This document shows, piece after piece, positions 33,165-42,566 of a stretch of DNA of 64,000 nt. The notes beneath the pieces are model-generated. The model was not told where the DNA came from and did not search any database. It saw only the letters and a program-made list of their open reading frames with translations. The position numbers and the translations under genes were made by a program. The DNA is from Pseudodesulfovibrio sp. (GTDB lineage Bacteria; Desulfobacterota; Desulfovibrionia; Desulfovibrionales; Desulfovibrionaceae): contig JADGEX010000002.1 of assembly GCA_016744135.1 (NCBI GenBank), positions 310,001 through 374,000 on the forward strand, read 5' to 3'. Positions within the stretch are counted from its first letter, which is position 1; each line of letters starts with the position of its first letter.

Positions 33165-35639
33165 TTATTCTATTGATGAAGCCTTGATACCGGAACCGGA
33201 CTCGGATTGAAGTTTGCTTTCAGTGTATGTGAAAGCCCCCTTTATCTTTGTCATTCCTTTGCTCGTTGAGTAAATTTCAATATGACCAGTCCCGGTAACG
33301 CCCGTCCCTGGAGTGACGACGACAGAGCTGTTGGTTTGCCTGATAATGGATGCAGGGACACCAACGATGGTGACATTTGTAATATCTCTTCCATCACCCA
33401 AAACATTGCCCTTGATCGTTACCTCGCAACTTTCTTTATTATATGTGCTGTTGGGCGTGACAGTAAAAAGGCTTTGGGTTTTTAAAATGTTGTCTGCAGG
33501 ATACAAATCTGTCTGCAATGATAGAAAATCCTGTGCGACATCTTTTGAAATCTTCATACCGACCTCAAGGCGACGCCTGGCTTCTTCACTGATGTTTTCA
33601 TCGCCTTCATAGTGGACCATCAATGATTCAGCAAAGAAATCACCAAGAATTTTGGCTTCTTCTGCATTGAAATTATTGGAATACACCACCTTTCCCAACT
33701 TTTTTAGCCCTTCTGTTCCGTAGTCTTTTGCGTAGTCCTGAAACGTCGGTTTCCCGGCATCCATAAAATTGTGGCTATCCACGGTGTAGTCTATGCGCTC
33801 GACTCTTTCCGTCGTGATATCCAGTGAGCCGTTCGCATTCACGGTACACAGCCTGAAAGGCACAGGATAGGAGGCCAGTGCGCCAGTCTGGACATCCGTC
33901 AGGCTGTGCGTTCCGTTCTTGTCAGTCCATGATTTTGTTACAATATCAGTTGCGTGAAAGTGGCCGGTGAACATCACTTCAAGCCCTGCTTCGGCAACCG
34001 TCTTTGAAAGGCGGTCAAAGTCCTTCACTATGAATTTGGGAAACATTTTTTGTTGAGCGGAAAAATGTTGCAGGATGCTGTGATGCATCATGCCGTATAC
34101 GATTTTCCCTTCTGCCTTGGCTTTATGGATATGCTTAATGACCCACGCTTCTGTCTCGGCAGAAATCTCCCCGGCGGTCTCCGGATTTACGGGATTGTCT
34201 CGATCCAGTGATTTTACATAAATACACGAATCAATAACAATAAATTGTATCCCCGGGACAGGCTCACACACATAGGACAGCGAATTTGAATCCCGTTCCA
34301 GCGCTTTGCCGTATCCATGTTTTGCGTAGATTTTTGTAAATTCATCAGGAGTCACTGTGGGGACTGGATGTGTTGAATCGCCATGGTATTGCTTGGCATC
34401 GTTATTGTTGATGTCATGGTTACCCGTTGTGACCCATGTGCTGATTCCAGCCTTGTTCAATCGATTGAAATGCGTGGCCATGGCACGGTGATTCACTAAT
34501 TCACCGTCTTTGCTCATATCTCCGGCAACAAGCACAAAGTCGACATTGGCTGCGATGATTGCATCAACCGCTGCCGTCATGATGGCATCGGATTCGCGGA
34601 AGAGCTTGGGGTCGGTTATCAAATCCCGTTTGAACGCTTCCCCGTCATCAATGAGGCTCGCATTGCAATAATGCGGGTCAGACAAGATCGCGAATCGGGC
34701 CTTGGGCTTGTTTATGAATTTCTTGATCCGCAACGCGATGTTTTCTTTAATATTTTCGTAAAATAAAGCGTAGTCTGACGAGTGATACACTCCGGCGCCA
34801 AGACCGGTTAACGGCGCAAGTATCGAAGGCTTTGCCGTTATGACCTCAAGCCCGCTGTTGATGCCTTGCGCCGTTGCGAAATTTTCATAGCGTGTTGCAG
34901 AGCCGTTTTCGTCAAAAAAGACCGATCCCAAATTAAGCGATGCCGGAGCAAAAACACTGTCAGCCTTCCATGTGAGCGGATTGACCACATAGCTTTTCCC
35001 TCTGGTCAGGCCTTCTATTGATTCCTGCTTACCGGGAGCGATGCTGTTGTACGCGATGAAACAACCGGTTTGGTCTTCACTTTGACATACTCTGATCGCA
35101 GGATTTTCTTTGATATCGTCCGGTGTGACGGACCAGCCGAGTGTGTACGCCGCAATGAGACGATTATGCTTCGGTGATGTCCCCCAAAGCTTTGTTGCTA
35201 TCTTTACCAGATGTTCAGAGCCTTGACTGTGGCCCGCCAAAATGAACGGGCGGCCATTGTTGTAATTTTCAAGGTAATATTTGAAGGCTTCTTCAACATC
35301 CTGATTCGCCGTTTGCCGAATGAGCGTGGTATCGCCTTTTGTGTAAAGGGATGCGATGTTCGTCTGACGATATGCCGGGGCATAAATATTGGCCTGTCCC
35401 TCAAAAACACTGGCTTGTGTGGTGACGGTCATTATTGCGGCTTGGCGCAACTTTGCGTCATCGAGATCCATTAACCAACGGGAGTCGTCTGAAAGAATCG
35501 TGGGATAAACCCAAAATACATCAACAGGATGTGCATCTGGATTTTTCGGGAGGACCAACCAATCGTGAGTTTGATCATAAACCGGGCTGCGTGGGACAAC
35601 CGCATCAGTTGGGTTTGTCCGAGGCATAGTTTTTTTCAT
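33165..35639 (-). CDS. DUF3089-like esterase domain fused to a metallophosphoesterase domain
   Basis: The 824-residue protein has three parts. Residues about 15-260 form an alpha/beta-hydrolase-like DUF3089 domain with FWVYPTIL and the nucleophile motif LAGHSQGSEH. About 310-600 is a metallophosphatase domain (SDPHYCNAS, VAGDMSKDGE, TTGNHDINN, MMHHSIL, FTGHFHATD). About 735-810 is a beta-sandwich of IPT/TIG type (VTIKGNVLGDGRDITNVTI). There is no obvious signal peptide. A lipase-type and a phosphodiesterase-type active site in one chain suggest stepwise breakdown of a phospholipid-like substrate; that is inference. Confidence 0.78.
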   Translation of the reverse strand: MKKTMPRTNPTDAVVPRSPVYDQTHDWLVLPKNPDAHPVDVFWVYPTILSDDSRWLMDLDDAKLRQAAIMTVTTQASVFEGQANIYAPAYRQTNIASLYTKGDTTLIRQTANQDVEEAFKYYLENYNNGRPFILAGHSQGSEHLVKIATKLWGTSPKHNRLIAAYTLGWSVTPDDIKENPAIRVCQSEDQTGCFIAYNSIAPGKQESIEGLTRGKSYVVNPLTWKADSVFAPASLNLGSVFFDENGSATRYENFATAQGINSGLEVITAKPSILAPLTGLGAGVYHSSDYALFYENIKENIALRIKKFINKPKARFAILSDPHYCNASLIDDGEAFKRDLITDPKLFRESDAIMTAAVDAIIAANVDFVLVAGDMSKDGELVNHRAMATHFNRLNKAGISTWVTTGNHDINNNDAKQYHGDSTHPVPTVTPDEFTKIYAKHGYGKALERDSNSLSYVCEPVPGIQFIVIDSCIYVKSLDRDNPVNPETAGEISAETEAWVIKHIHKAKAEGKIVYGMMHHSILQHFSAQQKMFPKFIVKDFDRLSKTVAEAGLEVMFTGHFHATDIVTKSWTDKNGTHSLTDVQTGALASYPVPFRLCTVNANGSLDITTERVERIDYTVDSHNFMDAGKPTFQDYAKDYGTEGLKKLGKVVYSNNFNAEEAKILGDFFAESLMVHYEGDENISEEARRRLEVGMKISKDVAQDFLSLQTDLYPADNILKTQSLFTVTPNSTYNKESCEVTIKGNVLGDGRDITNVTIVGVPASIIRQTNSSVVVTPGTGVTGTGHIEIYSTSKGMTKIKGAFTYTESKLQSESGSGIKASSIE

Positions 35640-35851
35640 AATGTCGTGTTTTTTGCTAAAGATGTTGGCGCATTAAGAGCGATAAGTATCGGTGTATGGC
35701 AATGTCAATTACGCCTGTTCACAGGCTTTGAACAGGGTAACAATGTACGCAAACCCCAAGCGGATTGTATATACGCCAAACAGCGTATTTTTGAAGGATG
35801 GGGAACTCCGATAAGAGAATAAGTACGCGGATATTTCGCGTGGAGACAAAG

Positions 35852-36907
35852 CTAAAACAAGGCTGCTTTTGATGATTTTTCAGAAAGCTTTCGCCTTACA
35901 ATCTCAGACGCTGCGCCGCGTGTCCCGCACTGCAACTTGTGTAAGATATGTTCCATATGCTTGCGGACCGTTCCGACACTGATCCCGAGAATTCCAGCCA
36001 CCTCAGCATTTTGCTTTCCTTGAGACACCCAAAGAATCACTTCCGCTTCCCGCTTGGTTAATCCCATGCGGGACAATATATTTCGAGGGTCTTCCTCAAC
36101 GGATTCTTTAAGTACTATCAAGTGTCCCGTTGCGGTGCGAAGCAAGCTCATGGAAAGCCGACTTTCAGGTCGCCGGGCAATGAGGGGCTGGCTCTTTTCC
36201 TCTTTATGGACCTCATGAAGGAACCAACGCCAGACATCATCAGGCAACTGCCGCCTGTCCCTTTTTTTTGTCGGGTAATACTTACGCAAGAGAGCGGCCG
36301 CCGAAGGTGACAGTTCCTTCATGCGATTGTTTTTCGAGAGCACCACCACATGCTCCGGCAGGTCGTCCAGTACGTCTTTTTGTTGGAGATTGAACGTCTT
36401 GTATGCAGGCGCAAGGTGTGGGGCCACAAGGTTCAGAAAATGGTAATACTCTTGGGCGAGTGGCTGTGTGTCGCAAAAAGCAAAACTCACGCACTGGGAC
36501 CCGATGTAGAAACGCATGCTGGTGTCGTGAACCAGGCCGAGCGGTCTATGTACTTCATTATAGAGCGGAGTCTTCTTCCATTCTTTTTCCGACAACAGGT
36601 CTATGGTGCCCACCACAGGCCCTCTGTTGTTGTAATAGCAGACATCTCGCAGCGGGTGGCTCAGCACATATTTTCTCAGTTCAGACAGGTTGGAAACGTC
36701 GTCCTCCCCGTGATTTTGCAGCCTTTTCATGTCGAGCACTTTTGTTTTGATGTCGATCATGGAATAGCCGGAAACCAAAAAAGGGACATGGTCTTTCATC
36801 AGGTGAAGTACCTGCTCAAAAAAGTTTACCCCCTGAGGCATGTTGTACAAGTGGAGAAGCGCCCTGGAGAGAGCCTCATCATTTGTCTGTTCCTGCAGTG
36901 TCATCAT
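35852..36907 (-). CDS. LuxR-type (HTH) transcriptional regulator
   Basis: The 351-residue protein has a C-terminal LuxR/GerE HTH (LTKREAEVILWVSQGKQNAE, ISVGTVRKHMEHILHKL). The N-terminal about 270 residues are a PAS-like or unknown sensory domain without a receiver Asp. It probably controls the older island's genes. A perfect palindrome at 38467 between the divergent ligase and decarboxylase genes is a candidate site. It lies 28 nt downstream of the ligase gene. Confidence 0.85.
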   Translation of the reverse strand: MMTLQEQTNDEALSRALLHLYNMPQGVNFFEQVLHLMKDHVPFLVSGYSMIDIKTKVLDMKRLQNHGEDDVSNLSELRKYVLSHPLRDVCYYNNRGPVVGTIDLLSEKEWKKTPLYNEVHRPLGLVHDTSMRFYIGSQCVSFAFCDTQPLAQEYYHFLNLVAPHLAPAYKTFNLQQKDVLDDLPEHVVVLSKNNRMKELSPSAAALLRKYYPTKKRDRRQLPDDVWRWFLHEVHKEEKSQPLIARRPESRLSMSLLRTATGHLIVLKESVEEDPRNILSRMGLTKREAEVILWVSQGKQNAEVAGILGISVGTVRKHMEHILHKLQCGTRGAASEIVRRKLSEKSSKAALF

Positions 36908-36935
36908 TAAATCAATACTTCGCGGCCCTGTGCAG

Positions 36936-38279
36936 CTAGCCGGAGAATGGAAGGATGAGGTTGAATTTCCCGGTCTTGGGATTCATCTCGATGGAGTCCA
37001 CGACTTCGACGCTTGAGGACACAAACTCAAGCTGCTCTTTTCGGAGAATGTCCAAGAGTTGCTCCTCTGCCAACTGCTTGGTGTCGCTGTAGCCGTCGGC
37101 GACCGTGATTCGGGCGAGCAAGGCGTTGGGCGCGGTTTGCTCAAACTGGAATTTGTTCAAGCCCGGCGCAAAGAAATCAACCAGCTTAAAGGGATGAAGC
37201 GGATGCCCCTTGCCTTCGTTATCAACAAAAGTGAGGGCATCTGTCTCTCTGCCCGCAAACGTATCAAGCGTAATAAACGGCTGGGCCGTTGTCTTGAGCG
37301 CCACGGTGTCAGACATCCGGTACCGGATGAGCGGCTGGAGTGAACGATAGAGCGGGGTTATCAAGAGGGAGCCGGGGATGCCTTCCGGAAGGACCTTGTC
37401 GTTCTCATCCACCACTTCAATGTGGTGCCAGTCGTTAAAAAGAAGAAAGGGGTCCTGACCGCTTTTCTGGATACCTAAGAGAATGGACTCCGAGCATGCG
37501 TACAGATTCACCACATCGAGGTTGAATGCCTTGTCAACGGCTTCCCGCATTTGGTCAGAGAGCGCTTCCCCGGAGGATTGTATCCGTTTCGGTTTAATAT
37601 TTAACCGACCATCAAGCTGCGCCAAAGCGAGTTGATGGATGACTCCTGCATACCCTGAAATGATATCCGGTTGGAATTCGTTCATATCTCGTATCAAGCC
37701 TTCAGTATCTTCCGGCTTGGAGAATTGCTTCATATTATAGATGAGTCGAGGCGCATCAGCGGTAAGTGTCGCCCCGGCAAAATGTCCGATGGTTGCTCCG
37801 ATAAACGCCAGTTTGAATCGGCAAAAAGGTTTCGGCATCGGGTGCTTAATTCGTGCAGTCAAAAGAGCAACGATGAAATTCCACTCTTCTTTTGAATAGA
37901 CAAATATTCCAGGAACTCCGGTTGAGCCGGATGTGTGAATGATTGCATTGCCTTGAAAGCGATTCTTTGGATTGAAATCAGTGGTAATGAAGTCCTCAAC
38001 CGCTCTGCGGGTAATGGACTTGTTAGTAATTAAGGAGTCAAAGTTCTCCATCACCATTGCCTTATCAAGGATAGGCAAATCCGCAGGGGTGACATCAGCA
38101 AGGTCCTCGGGCTTGATGCCATGGGAGCTATAAAAATCGCGGTAAAAATCAGAGGAGTGATATGCTTTTGTCACCAAGGCAGTAAATCGTTGCCGAGATA
38201 GTTCTTTAACTTTTTTTGGGGTAAGTTCTGAGTCGTTTTTGAATTTACGCAGTTGGGTCATCAAGGTGAGTATGTTCAT
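36936..38279 (-). CDS. PaaK-like AMP-forming acyl-CoA ligase / adenylating enzyme
   Basis: The 447-residue form starts MNILTLMTQLRKF at 38279; a longer frame from 38393 adds a hydrophobic, AT-rich segment and is unlikely. The ATP motif is HTSGSTGVPGIFVYS. It has ACSESILLG in place of the usual YGxTE, the ribose-binding IRYRMSD, and a C-terminal Lys-containing NPKTGKFN. The family includes phenylacetate-CoA ligase and LuxE acyl-protein synthetase. It activates a carboxylic acid as an adenylate. The SD is weak. Divergent from the decarboxylase-like gene. Confidence 0.8.
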   Translation of the reverse strand: MNILTLMTQLRKFKNDSELTPKKVKELSRQRFTALVTKAYHSSDFYRDFYSSHGIKPEDLADVTPADLPILDKAMVMENFDSLITNKSITRRAVEDFITTDFNPKNRFQGNAIIHTSGSTGVPGIFVYSKEEWNFIVALLTARIKHPMPKPFCRFKLAFIGATIGHFAGATLTADAPRLIYNMKQFSKPEDTEGLIRDMNEFQPDIISGYAGVIHQLALAQLDGRLNIKPKRIQSSGEALSDQMREAVDKAFNLDVVNLYACSESILLGIQKSGQDPFLLFNDWHHIEVVDENDKVLPEGIPGSLLITPLYRSLQPLIRYRMSDTVALKTTAQPFITLDTFAGRETDALTFVDNEGKGHPLHPFKLVDFFAPGLNKFQFEQTAPNALLARITVADGYSDTKQLAEEQLLDILRKEQLEFVSSSVEVVDSIEMNPKTGKFNLILPFSG

Positions 38280-38635
38280 GAAAATATCACTTTTGCTTGT
38301 AATATGAGGGGAAAAAACAAAGGCCAATTTAAAATTGTTATAAATCCTAAATAGCAGAATTATCTTTATGATAAAATCTGAATTGCGTTTCAAAAAATTG
38401 GAGAAGTGGATTCACTTTGTTGGACCACTGAGCGTAGAGGTGCCAAAAACAAATGACGCACTACAGAAACATGCATGTTTAAGCGTATTTTTATAGTTTT
38501 TATGACGGCAGCAAATACCGATAAATAATTTAATATCATTATACTTGTATTTAAAATCCCGCTATATTTAATTTCTTTTGTAATGTTTTTTGTTTGATTA
38601 AAACTAAAGCCAACTTTTACCTCAGGTCGTGATCT
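38280..38635. promoter_or_regulatory. Divergent promoter region with palindrome AAACATGCATGTTT
   Basis: A very AT-rich spacer between the ligase (minus) and decarboxylase-like (plus) genes. The perfect 14-bp palindrome at 38467-38480 is a plausible operator for both. No small gene is seen. Confidence 0.4.
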
Positions 38636-39880
38636 ATGAAAAACAGTTTCCGTCTACTTTCATTTGTATTTGCATTTACAATATTCGCTTCCATTTCAAC
38701 AATATCTATTGCAGCCGAGAAGGGAGTCATCCCTGACGATTGTCCATGTAAAGGATCGATTACAAATCTCATCGATGCTTACCACAATGACAAGGTTTTT
38801 AAGGTGCTTATAGATGAAGCATTTAAAAACATGCAGCCCCTCCCGGAAGGGTACATGAAAGGTGGTAATCCTTGGATCGGCAAATCCTTTGCCGACCTGA
38901 TTCCGTTTTTTGTGGAATGGAGTTCTTTTTTACCGGAGGCAAAAGGCAGTAGTGATAACGGACTTAAATACATCGAAAAAATGGACGTTTTTGCATATAA
39001 AAATCCATTTGGCAGAGCCGCTTTTCAAACTTCGCCGGGAGTTGAGATCTTTGACCTTTTTGCGCGTGAACGCGGTGAGTTTTTATCCAGCAAAGCTTCG
39101 ACAAAGAATGTAGCCAAATGGCTCGCTGACACACGTATCGAAAAAGAAGAATATGTCCTGCCTGATCCCACGGCTGCTGACGGCGGATTTAAATCTTATA
39201 ATGAATTTTTTTCCCGCAAATTTAAAGATATCAACAAGGTCCGTCCGCAAACCATGCCGGACCGAGATTATGTCATATCCTCACCGACCGATGCCATTAT
39301 GAATCCTATTCCTGTAACAATTGTAGACGGAAGCACTCAGCTCAAGACCAAAGGTACTCAGGAGCTGAATATTAAAGAACTGCTGGCCGGTTCACGCTAT
39401 TGGGACAAGTTTGTCGGGGGCACGGCGTTGTCATGTATCCTCATGCCTAACACCTACCACTATTACCATGCTCCGGTCGGCGGTAAGGTTCTTGAAACTC
39501 GCCTTGTGGATGGAGCATTGCTGGGCATGGAAGATTTTCCAAAGTTCGCTCCGGCTGATGGCAATGTAGGGGCTCACGGAGCAAGTTTCGGTGCGTTCGA
39601 AAGCTATGCACGCGGTTATTTTGTCATCGATACCGGGAAATACGGCCTGGTAGGAGTTGTTCCGGTAGGCCTTAGCACCGTTGGCTCGGTTGTCTTCGAG
39701 GACAAATTTCTCAAAGCGAAAACCCCTGTAGCAATCAAGCGCGGTGATGAACTGGGACACTTCCTTTACGGAGGGTCTATGGTTATTTTGATTTTTGAAC
39801 CTGGGAAATACAGTTCCGGTGCGATTAAGGTTCGTCTAGGAAATCAGATCGGTATATTTGATACGGACTTAAATAACTAG
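38636..39880 (+). CDS. Exported phosphatidylserine decarboxylase-like protein
   Basis: The 414-residue protein has a Sec signal peptide (hydrophobic core to about residue 25, IAAEKG). The C-terminal half (about 180-410) is the PSD fold with TYHYYHAPVGGKVLETRLVDG, an HGA-type segment, and the pyruvoyl-forming GGS in LGHFLYGGSMVI (normally LGST). If processed at that Ser it would yield a pyruvoyl decarboxylase. Ordinary Psd is membrane-bound and faces the cytoplasm, so an exported form is unusual; related stand-alone enzymes act on free amino acids. The SD is weak. Confidence 0.8.
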   Translation: MKNSFRLLSFVFAFTIFASISTISIAAEKGVIPDDCPCKGSITNLIDAYHNDKVFKVLIDEAFKNMQPLPEGYMKGGNPWIGKSFADLIPFFVEWSSFLPEAKGSSDNGLKYIEKMDVFAYKNPFGRAAFQTSPGVEIFDLFARERGEFLSSKASTKNVAKWLADTRIEKEEYVLPDPTAADGGFKSYNEFFSRKFKDINKVRPQTMPDRDYVISSPTDAIMNPIPVTIVDGSTQLKTKGTQELNIKELLAGSRYWDKFVGGTALSCILMPNTYHYYHAPVGGKVLETRLVDGALLGMEDFPKFAPADGNVGAHGASFGAFESYARGYFVIDTGKYGLVGVVPVGLSTVGSVVFEDKFLKAKTPVAIKRGDELGHFLYGGSMVILIFEPGKYSSGAIKVRLGNQIGIFDTDLNN

Positions 39881-39893
39881 CAGTTAAGAAGTG

Positions 39894-39937
39894 ATAAATA
39901 ATGACCGGAAACAATATTGTTTCCGGTCATTATTTAT
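39894..39937. terminator. Perfect 44-bp palindrome, terminator of the decarboxylase-like gene
   Basis: 22-bp arms with no spacer (each half ATAAATAATGACCGGAAACA plus AT), 14 nt after the stop. As RNA it makes a long stem with a T-rich 3' side. A palindrome this long and perfect is unusual for a simple terminator. Confidence 0.7.
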
Positions 39938-40222
39938 GGCTTTGTCGGGAGAAAGCAGAAGTGTTCCCGGTTGTTCGGACCATTCAGTAGCAAAGTCAAG
40001 AAGTTGGTTACTGCGCTTCCCCTCGCAATCAGAACCACCTTCTATGATGGAATCTGTGTCCTTGACCTGATAGTCTCTTTTCATACAATCCGCTGATTGA
40101 ATTGAGCTTGTTGAGGTATACACCATGGCCACCCCAGGGCATCCCCTTGCACTCGAATGTATACCAGCCTGTATATCAAGGCACAAAAAAAGCACTTACG
40201 ATTTCTCGTCAGTGCTTGATTT
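39938..40222. other. Inner end of the older island, decayed
   Basis: A 103-codon open frame on the minus strand (stop at 39884) gives a protein with no recognisable features and is not called. At 40158-40178 are two direct copies of TGTATAyCA spaced 12 nt, the same word as in the palindrome at 30689 at the opposite end of this island. They are plausible arm-type sites of a lost integrase. Confidence 0.4.
40185..40217 (-). terminator. Terminator behind the middle tRNA-Thr fragment
   Basis: Minus-strand hairpin AAGCACTGACGA with TCGTAAGTGCTT (arms 40206-40217 and 40190-40201) followed by a T run (A run 40185-40191 on the plus strand). Confidence 0.85.
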
Positions 40223-40277
<55 letters not shown>

Positions 40278-40536
40278 TTGTATAATTAGTCTTTTCAACA
40301 TATTGCAGCATTGTTGTTGGTATTATTGAGTTTTTAGTATCTCTTGAGTTGTCATTTTTTTCAATAATCATCTCTTTTTTCATCTTTGATGTCCCAAATT
40401 TGTCCCAATTATCTGTTGTGATATTGTAATATTGTAATAGTATAATATTTCAATATTACTTTAAAAAACAAACATTTGACATAGTTTTTTGAAACATGCA
40501 TAGGCTAATTAAGAAGTTTAAACAAAGGAGAAAAAA
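40278..40536. other. Left end of the younger island with repeat TGTCCCAAATTTGTCCCAA
   Basis: No gene. The 19-mer at 40390-40408 occurs again at 54183-54201 near the other end of the island in the same orientation. Each copy is itself a tandem of TGTCCCAA. This is the expected arrangement of integrase arm-binding sites flanking the core att. Confidence 0.5.
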
Positions 40537-40797
40537 ATGAAAATGGAGAAATTTAAGTTGATCGGCAGGGTCGAGGCTGCGGAGATGCTCGGCATGACTC
40601 CTCAAGCGTTGAGTTGTCATGTCTCACGGCGCAACTGGTCTGAGATCCCTAGGCCAGTGAAGGTCGGAGGCCGCTTCAAATGGATTGAGAAAAAAATTAT
40701 GTCGTTTATCAATGATAAATGGGAAGCCGGCCAGCCTGTAGTCCGCAAGCGCAGGCCTGGCCGTCCTCGCAAAACAGAGGGCTCGTCATGTCCATAA
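40537..40797 (+). CDS. AlpA-like small DNA-binding protein (regulator or excisionase)
   Basis: The 86-residue protein has an N-terminal MerR/AlpA-type HTH (RVEAAEMLGMTPQALSCHV then RPVKVGGRFKWIEKKIMSFI), followed by a basic AT-hook-like tail (RKRRPGRPRK). Such proteins are typical of integrative elements as excisionases or activators. SD AAAGGAG precedes the ATG. It is followed by a strong hairpin (40805-40849). Confidence 0.82.
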   Translation: MKMEKFKLIGRVEAAEMLGMTPQALSCHVSRRNWSEIPRPVKVGGRFKWIEKKIMSFINDKWEAGQPVVRKRRPGRPRKTEGSSCP

Positions 40798-40804
40798 AGG
40801 TAAA

Positions 40805-40849
40805 AGAAGAGAGCTGCCCGCATCCTGGCAGATAGCGCAGCTCTCTTCT
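40805..40849 (+). terminator. Hairpin after the AlpA-like gene
   Basis: Perfect 13-bp arms AGAAGAGAGCTGC (40805-40817) and its complement (40837-40849) with a 19-nt loop but no clear U tract. A second small hairpin GGTGTGA/TCACACC is at 40914-40931, just before the Rep gene. These may attenuate Rep expression. Confidence 0.6.
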
Positions 40850-40983
40850 GGTCACTTGTCCGCTCGAAAGCGGAAGCGTTTCTAATTTTCCCTTAAATAC
40901 ACGGAAAATACAAGGTGTGATTTGTCACACCCGCTTCTCGCATCGAGTGGTTATTTTTCAACCATAGCGATTCGGAGGTCCTT

Positions 40984-42453
40984 TTGTACCTTTCGACCAC
41001 AGAGCGGCGGCATGTTGCAATCGCAAATGGCCTAGCTGACATCCATGAAGATTTTTGTGGTGAAGTTCTCTTTTCCTATTGGAATTCTCTTAAACCTTTA
41101 TCCCCGAACAATGCGGGACAGATACTCCACTCATGTCGAGACCCCTCTGCTTTTTTGCCTGTCCAGCATATTCGCGGCTGCCCCGTCGAGCCTGATTTGC
41201 GAGAAAGACCCTGGGCTTTGCGCAACTGGCTTTATGCCATGTTGCGAGAACAGGGCTTCCGTGACCGAGATTTTACTAGCCTGTCTCCTCAAAACATTTC
41301 TCGCTGGCTGGATTGTTTTCGATCAATCAACCGAGAAGTCGAGAACATTGAGAACTCTGAATATAAACCTTTTCGTAAAAAGAATTACGAATTTTGTGGA
41401 GCTAAATGGTCAACAGGCAAGCTGATCACATACGCGGACAAAACACAGAGGATAGCCGGTCTTAGTTGTAGCGAATCATCTTGTACAAAGTGCTGTGATG
41501 CCGACAAGAGAAGGACCGCTACAAGATGGGTCAACAAAATACTCTCTCTGAGTAAAGTTCAAAATATAGGTCGTTTTTGGACTTTAGTTGTGACTCTTCC
41601 CAGAGAGGTTGAGAACATGATTCCAAAAGGGTCGAATACCCGCAAGAAGTTCATGAATGAGCTGGGTAAATGGGTACGTAAGCTTTTTGGACTTCGGGCA
41701 AAAGATGGACTCTTTTTTTACGCCAATATCCATCCCGTAGGGGATTCTGACCTCATGCGTGATCGTTTTCATGTTCATATGGGGGTTTTGCCATTCGCCG
41801 GTCGACGTTTGAAGGGAGAAACTCATTTTTTTCACTGTGACGTTGAAGATTTAATCGACACATCTAAAGCCCTGATTTGGTTAGAAGCTATTTTAAAAAT
41901 GGTTTTCCCTGTGACCCAGAGAGGGAAAGTACAATTTAAAGCTGGATATATCCCGCTTAACAATAAGAGTACTATTCCTCGGCTTAATCATAGACTTAGC
42001 TATGACCTTAGAGGGTTTGGGAAAGATGTTGAATTGGCACCATTGTTTTTTAATCAATCAAGTCAGTTGGCCGTGCTGAGAGCTGGAAAGAATGGGTATG
42101 GTCTATATACAGTTGAACAAATCGTGCATCGGTGGAGTTGGATTCGATCTCAGCGAGACCTTAGGTCATATGGCCTTTTGAAGGCATGGAATAAGTATGC
42201 GGAAAGATTAGGCGTTGAGTATGTTGAAGATCCAGAACCAGAAATTGAAAAGGAAGAGTTGGTTGTAGTCAAACGGACTTATGGCCGCCAATGGAATCCA
42301 AAAACAAAACAAGTCAAGTGGGTTAACGAAAAACGAGCATATTGGAAGAAGTCAGGTAAAGAAATCGAAGGAATCGAATGGGGACGTAAAGGTTCGGAAG
42401 GATTTTGGAGGCCGCTCGTAGTTGGGCCACCAGAGGAAAGCCATGAAACTTAG
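40984..42453 (+). CDS. HUH-type replication initiator (Rep) protein
   Basis: The 489-residue protein starts with TTG at 40984, GGAGG 5 nt ahead. It contains the HUH metal motif in FHVHMGV (about residue 262), upstream LVVTLP strand, and a downstream YDLRGFGKDV (about 339) with the likely nicking Tyr, the order found in rolling-circle Rep proteins. A Cys-rich stretch (CSESSCTKCC, about 160) may bind zinc. It would nick at an origin to start replication of the excised island. It has no helicase domain. A relaxase role cannot be excluded since no other relaxase is present. Confidence 0.75.
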   Translation: MYLSTTERRHVAIANGLADIHEDFCGEVLFSYWNSLKPLSPNNAGQILHSCRDPSAFLPVQHIRGCPVEPDLRERPWALRNWLYAMLREQGFRDRDFTSLSPQNISRWLDCFRSINREVENIENSEYKPFRKKNYEFCGAKWSTGKLITYADKTQRIAGLSCSESSCTKCCDADKRRTATRWVNKILSLSKVQNIGRFWTLVVTLPREVENMIPKGSNTRKKFMNELGKWVRKLFGLRAKDGLFFYANIHPVGDSDLMRDRFHVHMGVLPFAGRRLKGETHFFHCDVEDLIDTSKALIWLEAILKMVFPVTQRGKVQFKAGYIPLNNKSTIPRLNHRLSYDLRGFGKDVELAPLFFNQSSQLAVLRAGKNGYGLYTVEQIVHRWSWIRSQRDLRSYGLLKAWNKYAERLGVEYVEDPEPEIEKEELVVVKRTYGRQWNPKTKQVKWVNEKRAYWKKSGKEIEGIEWGRKGSEGFWRPLVVGPPEESHET

Positions 42454-42490
42454 TGCCCTTTTTTATTGGCAAAAATAAATTTGGGATCAA

Positions 42491-42539
42491 AATAAGACCA
42501 TAGAGCGGCCGAAATAGAATGGCACCCCTTGGTCTTATT
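42491..42539 (+). other. Inverted repeat ahead of the VirB5-like gene
   Basis: AATAAGACCA (42491-42500) and TGGTCTTATT (42530-42539), 10-bp perfect arms with a 29-nt loop, in the Rep-to-VirB5 spacer. It could be an attenuator; no U tract follows. Confidence 0.4.
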
Positions 42540-42566
42540 CCCAACACCATTCAAAGGAAGGGCAAG

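Noticed and set aside
39884..40195. 103-codon minus-strand frame as an integrase remnant
   Set aside because: None of the tyrosine recombinase residues can be found in it, and it overlaps the palindrome terminator.
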